From contig NZ_CP022464.2 of assembly GCF_002234575.2 (NCBI RefSeq), forward strand, positions 6,076,001 through 6,140,000: a stretch of DNA of 64,000 bases, read 5' to 3'. Position 1 is the first letter of the stretch; the number at the start of each line of letters is the position of its first letter. This document shows positions 61,823-64,000 of this stretch, piece by piece. The position numbers and the translations under genes were made by a program. This stretch comes from Enterocloster bolteae (GTDB taxonomy: Bacteria > Bacillota > Clostridia > Lachnospirales > Lachnospiraceae). The notes beneath the pieces were generated by a model. That model saw only the letters and a program-made list of their open reading frames with translations, had not been told where the DNA came from and did not search any database.

Positions 61823-62656
61823 TTAAATACTCCCCAGTTTTCTGATGGACTCTGATACCAGTTTTTTGAAGAGAGGGGCCATTTTATCCGACGCCTCCTG
61901 GACCTCCTTGTGGGACAGAGGAACGTCTGTCATACCACAGGCCAGATTGGATATACAGGATATACCGCATATCTTCATCCCCATGTGATTGGCCGCCACT
62001 GCCTCGCAGGCCGTACTCATGCCAACTGCATCCCCGCCCAGTATCCTGCACATTTTCACCTCATGCGGGCTTTCGTAGGCAGGTCCTGTAAGCTGCACAT
62101 AGACCCCCTCCTGTATCCTGATTCCAAGCTCAAGAGCAGTGGAGCGGATAATATCCCTCAGGTCCTCATCATATATATGGCTCATATCCGGGAACCTTGG
62201 TCCCAGCTCCTCCAGGTTCGGCCCCACCAGCGGGGAGGGGACAAAGCAGGATATCTGGTCCTTTATGAGCATAAAGTCCCCTGCCCCATAATCATAGTTG
62301 ACTCCGCCGGCCGCATTGGTCAGAAAGAGGATTTCCGCTCCCATAAGCTTCATAAGACGGACAGGCAGGACCACATCTGACATGGGATAGCCCTCATAAT
62401 AATGGACCCGTCCCTGCATCAGCACGGCCGGAACCTCATTTATACGGGCGAACACAAACCTGCCCTTATGTCCGGGTACCGTAGATACCGGAAATCCCTC
62501 TATATCGTGGTAATCAATGGTCCCCTGGATTTCCAGCTGCTCCGCATAGTCACCAAGACCGGACCCCAGCACCAGTGCCACCTTAGGTTCAAAGGGAATC
62601 TTATCTTTTATGCTGTCATAGCAGTTTCTCAGCTTGTCATACACAGGATTTGTCAT
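61823..62656 (-). CDS. punA: Purine-nucleoside phosphorylase (trimeric, PNP I)
   Basis: The 277-residue enzyme splits inosine or guanosine with phosphate to base plus ribose 1-phosphate. Motifs are the phosphate loop LVLGSGLGDYAE near residue 30, PGHKGRFVFARI, GRVHYYEGYPM, LTNAAGGVNYDYGAGDFM near residue 112, the base-site Glu region LTGPAYESPHEVKM and GMSTACEAVAANH near residue 220. Length is normal. AGGAGAACAGAT precedes the ATG. Confidence 0.95.
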   Translation of the reverse strand: MTNPVYDKLRNCYDSIKDKIPFEPKVALVLGSGLGDYAEQLEIQGTIDYHDIEGFPVSTVPGHKGRFVFARINEVPAVLMQGRVHYYEGYPMSDVVLPVRLMKLMGAEILFLTNAAGGVNYDYGAGDFMLIKDQISCFVPSPLVGPNLEELGPRFPDMSHIYDEDLRDIIRSTALELGIRIQEGVYVQLTGPAYESPHEVKMCRILGGDAVGMSTACEAVAANHMGMKICGISCISNLACGMTDVPLSHKEVQEASDKMAPLFKKLVSESIRKLGSI

Positions 62657-62730
62657 ATCTGTTCTCCTTTTCTAACGGGAGTTTATCCCTCCCTTGTTAT
62701 GTGAAGTATATCATACCTGAGCCGCAGGGC

Positions 62731-63759
62731 TCAACCTTTTATGCGGGGCAGGCATCTTCTTCGGTGCTCCCGCCGGTTCTGCCTGTACCACACTGCCAAA
62801 AGAGCCAGCAGTCCCACGCCTATGCCTATGAGTCCAGCCCCCACCGTTATGACAAAACCGCTGCGTACCCAGTACCAGAGACTTCCTTCCGGGCCTTCAC
62901 CCTGAATCTCCGGCGCAGGTACATGTTCTGCCCCCTGAGCTGTCTCCAAAGCTGCAGGAGAAACCGCGGAAATCTGCCTGTAAACCATCTTCAGCTCTTG
63001 GGTTTCCGGTTTAATCCAGCTGACTTCCCCTTCATATTCAGCCTTATAGTCCCTAAGGAGCTTTTGTCCCCAGACCATGGCCTGGCGGCACATTCTCCCC
63101 TCCTCATCCTCGTATGACTCCCCATACCAGTCTGCGGAGAGTATGCGGTACTCCAGGGGAGACAGGCCCATAAACTCCAGCAGCTGTCCCCCCATGGACA
63201 CGCAGGTCTCTAAAACCGCGTCCCCCGGTATAACCAGGGAACCTCCATGGTATTCATCCGCACCGTAGGCGTGAAAGGTGACAGGCGCCGTAAATCCATC
63301 CTGCCACTCCTCTCTTACAATCCGGCTTTTCCTCAGGAACAGGGTTCCTTCTGCCTGGCTTCCCGATACATCCTCCTTCAAAGAAATGGACCCTGGAATC
63401 TCTTCAGCCCCTTCCACACCAGTATACACCATCTTCCGCTCCAGACGCCGGCTGACATCCTGTCCTGGAATTGTCACTATCTCCCAGGAATCCAGCCGGT
63501 ACTCCTTTCCATCACCGTCCCAATACCGGTCAGCCGGCTCCCGGATTCCACCGTCCTCTGCCGTCTCCACATCCCGGGTGATCCGAAGCTCTGCGCCATA
63601 ACCTTCCTCCTGCGGTTCCTGCGCCGCCATGGCCGCCCCGCTGCCTGACAGCCAGAATACAGCTGTCGCCACGGCGGTCACAGCAAACACAGCTCTGTCC
63701 ATTTTACCTCTTATATTCAACCGTCTTTCCGGCGGTATTCTTTTCTCTCTATATGCCAT
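62731..63759 (-). CDS. Secreted, membrane-anchored protein of unknown function
   Basis: The roughly 342-residue protein has an N-terminal signal-like hydrophobic segment (about residues 22-45), an extracellular beta-rich region rich in Glu, Tyr and Trp, and a C-terminal membrane helix (about residues 300-325, VITVGAGLIGIGVGLLALLA) followed by a basic cytosolic tail (RQNRREHRRRCLPRIKG). I do not recognise a family. ATG 63759 follows GGAGGA by six bases; ATG 63765 is too close. A promoter lies about 185 bases upstream. Confidence 0.7.
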   Translation of the reverse strand: MAYREKRIPPERRLNIRGKMDRAVFAVTAVATAVFWLSGSGAAMAAQEPQEEGYGAELRITRDVETAEDGGIREPADRYWDGDGKEYRLDSWEIVTIPGQDVSRRLERKMVYTGVEGAEEIPGSISLKEDVSGSQAEGTLFLRKSRIVREEWQDGFTAPVTFHAYGADEYHGGSLVIPGDAVLETCVSMGGQLLEFMGLSPLEYRILSADWYGESYEDEEGRMCRQAMVWGQKLLRDYKAEYEGEVSWIKPETQELKMVYRQISAVSPAALETAQGAEHVPAPEIQGEGPEGSLWYWVRSGFVITVGAGLIGIGVGLLALLAVWYRQNRREHRRRCLPRIKG

Positions 63760-63943
63760 AAGCATTCCTCCCGGCTATCTGCCATTTTACAAACTGCCGG
63801 AGAACAGTATACAAATCATATGAATATGTCAATGTGCACAGATGAAAACTGCCTGCTAAAATGGGAAACACGGGTTTCAGAAGAAAACCTCGCCTCTGTG
63901 CAGACGCACAGCCAGATGTCTGAAGAAAACAATCTGTGGTCTT

Positions 63944-63972
63944 ATTATACATAACCTGAGAACAAGAATCAA
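63944..63972 (-). promoter_or_regulatory. Sigma-A promoter upstream of the membrane-anchored protein
   Basis: On the minus strand TTGATT (63967-63972), 17 bases and TATAAT (63944-63949). It leaves an unusually long leader of about 180 bases. A second -35-like TTGACA (63827-63832) with a weaker -10 lies nearer the gene. Confidence 0.65.
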
Positions 63973-64000
63973 GGGTAATTCCGATATTATTCACCTCATA

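Noticed and set aside
63749..63994. 81-residue minus-strand reading frame at the right edge
   Set aside because: It overlaps the promoter and leader of the gene at 62731-63759, has no ribosome site and a composition unlike a protein.

Overview
The window reads as a mid-GC Firmicute of the Lachnospiraceae type, most likely an Enterocloster/Clostridium bolteae-like gut anaerobe. This is inferred from strong AGGAGG ribosome sites, sigma-A promoters, a CIRCE-controlled clpB, DUF6465 and DUF4250 small proteins, a Gram-positive type IV pilus locus and VanRS/LytTR-type two-component systems. No rRNA or tRNA gene and no CRISPR array was seen.

Region 1 (1-17.9 kb), carbohydrate catabolism island. After the 3' end of an aminotransferase, almost everything lies on the minus strand. 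One operon, from a promoter at 10246-10274, encodes a branched-chain-amino-acid-type (HAAT) ABC transporter (livH, livM, livG, livF). It continues with a rhamnulokinase-like FGGY kinase, a class II (fuculose-phosphate-like) aldolase, a xylose-isomerase-like TIM barrel enzyme, the transporter's lipoprotein receptor, a class II ketose-bisphosphate aldolase and a DeoR regulator. A second operon, from a promoter at 16383-16411, encodes two zinc alcohol dehydrogenases, a second ketose-bisphosphate aldolase, a PfkB kinase, an aldo/keto reductase and a second, paralogous DeoR regulator. A separately transcribed D-2-hydroxyacid dehydrogenase follows. The three promoters share a previously unremarked A-rich operator-like motif, so the whole island looks like one regulon.

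Region 2 (18-25.6 kb), mixed. An LCP cell-wall ligase precedes a LytTR regulator and a GHKL kinase. Then come an IS110-family element with a candidate bridge-RNA region, a DUF6465 protein with a consensus promoter, and an RluA pseudouridine synthase whose coding sequence carries a very dense cluster of DnaA-box 9-mers. A hemolysin-III family protein and a GIY-YIG protein close the region.

Region 3 (25.8-35.7 kb), envelope module on the minus strand. It holds a VanRS-like two-component system, an 838-residue membrane protein, an ABC ATPase and permease, then SPFH, zinc-ribbon and TPM proteins that resemble the Bacillus subtilis YdjI/YdjG/YdjH set but without PspA.

Region 4 (35.9-49 kb), housekeeping and metabolism. 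It contains an MBL-fold hydrolase, a CdaR regulator with a GntP permease, a polyphosphate kinase/exopolyphosphatase pair, a DUF815 AAA protein, PheA, PlsC, a small membrane protein and cardiolipin synthase.

Region 5 (49-57.5 kb), type IV pilus or type II secretion-like locus. It encodes the assembly ATPase PilB, prepilins, a PilX/GspK-like protein, a PilO-like protein, a PilM-PilN fusion, the platform protein PilC and an oppositely oriented prepilin peptidase.

Region 6 (57.5-64 kb) contains a small DUF4250 gene, clpB under a CIRCE operator, a triplicated-domain lipoprotein, purine nucleoside phosphorylase and a membrane-anchored secreted protein of unknown function.
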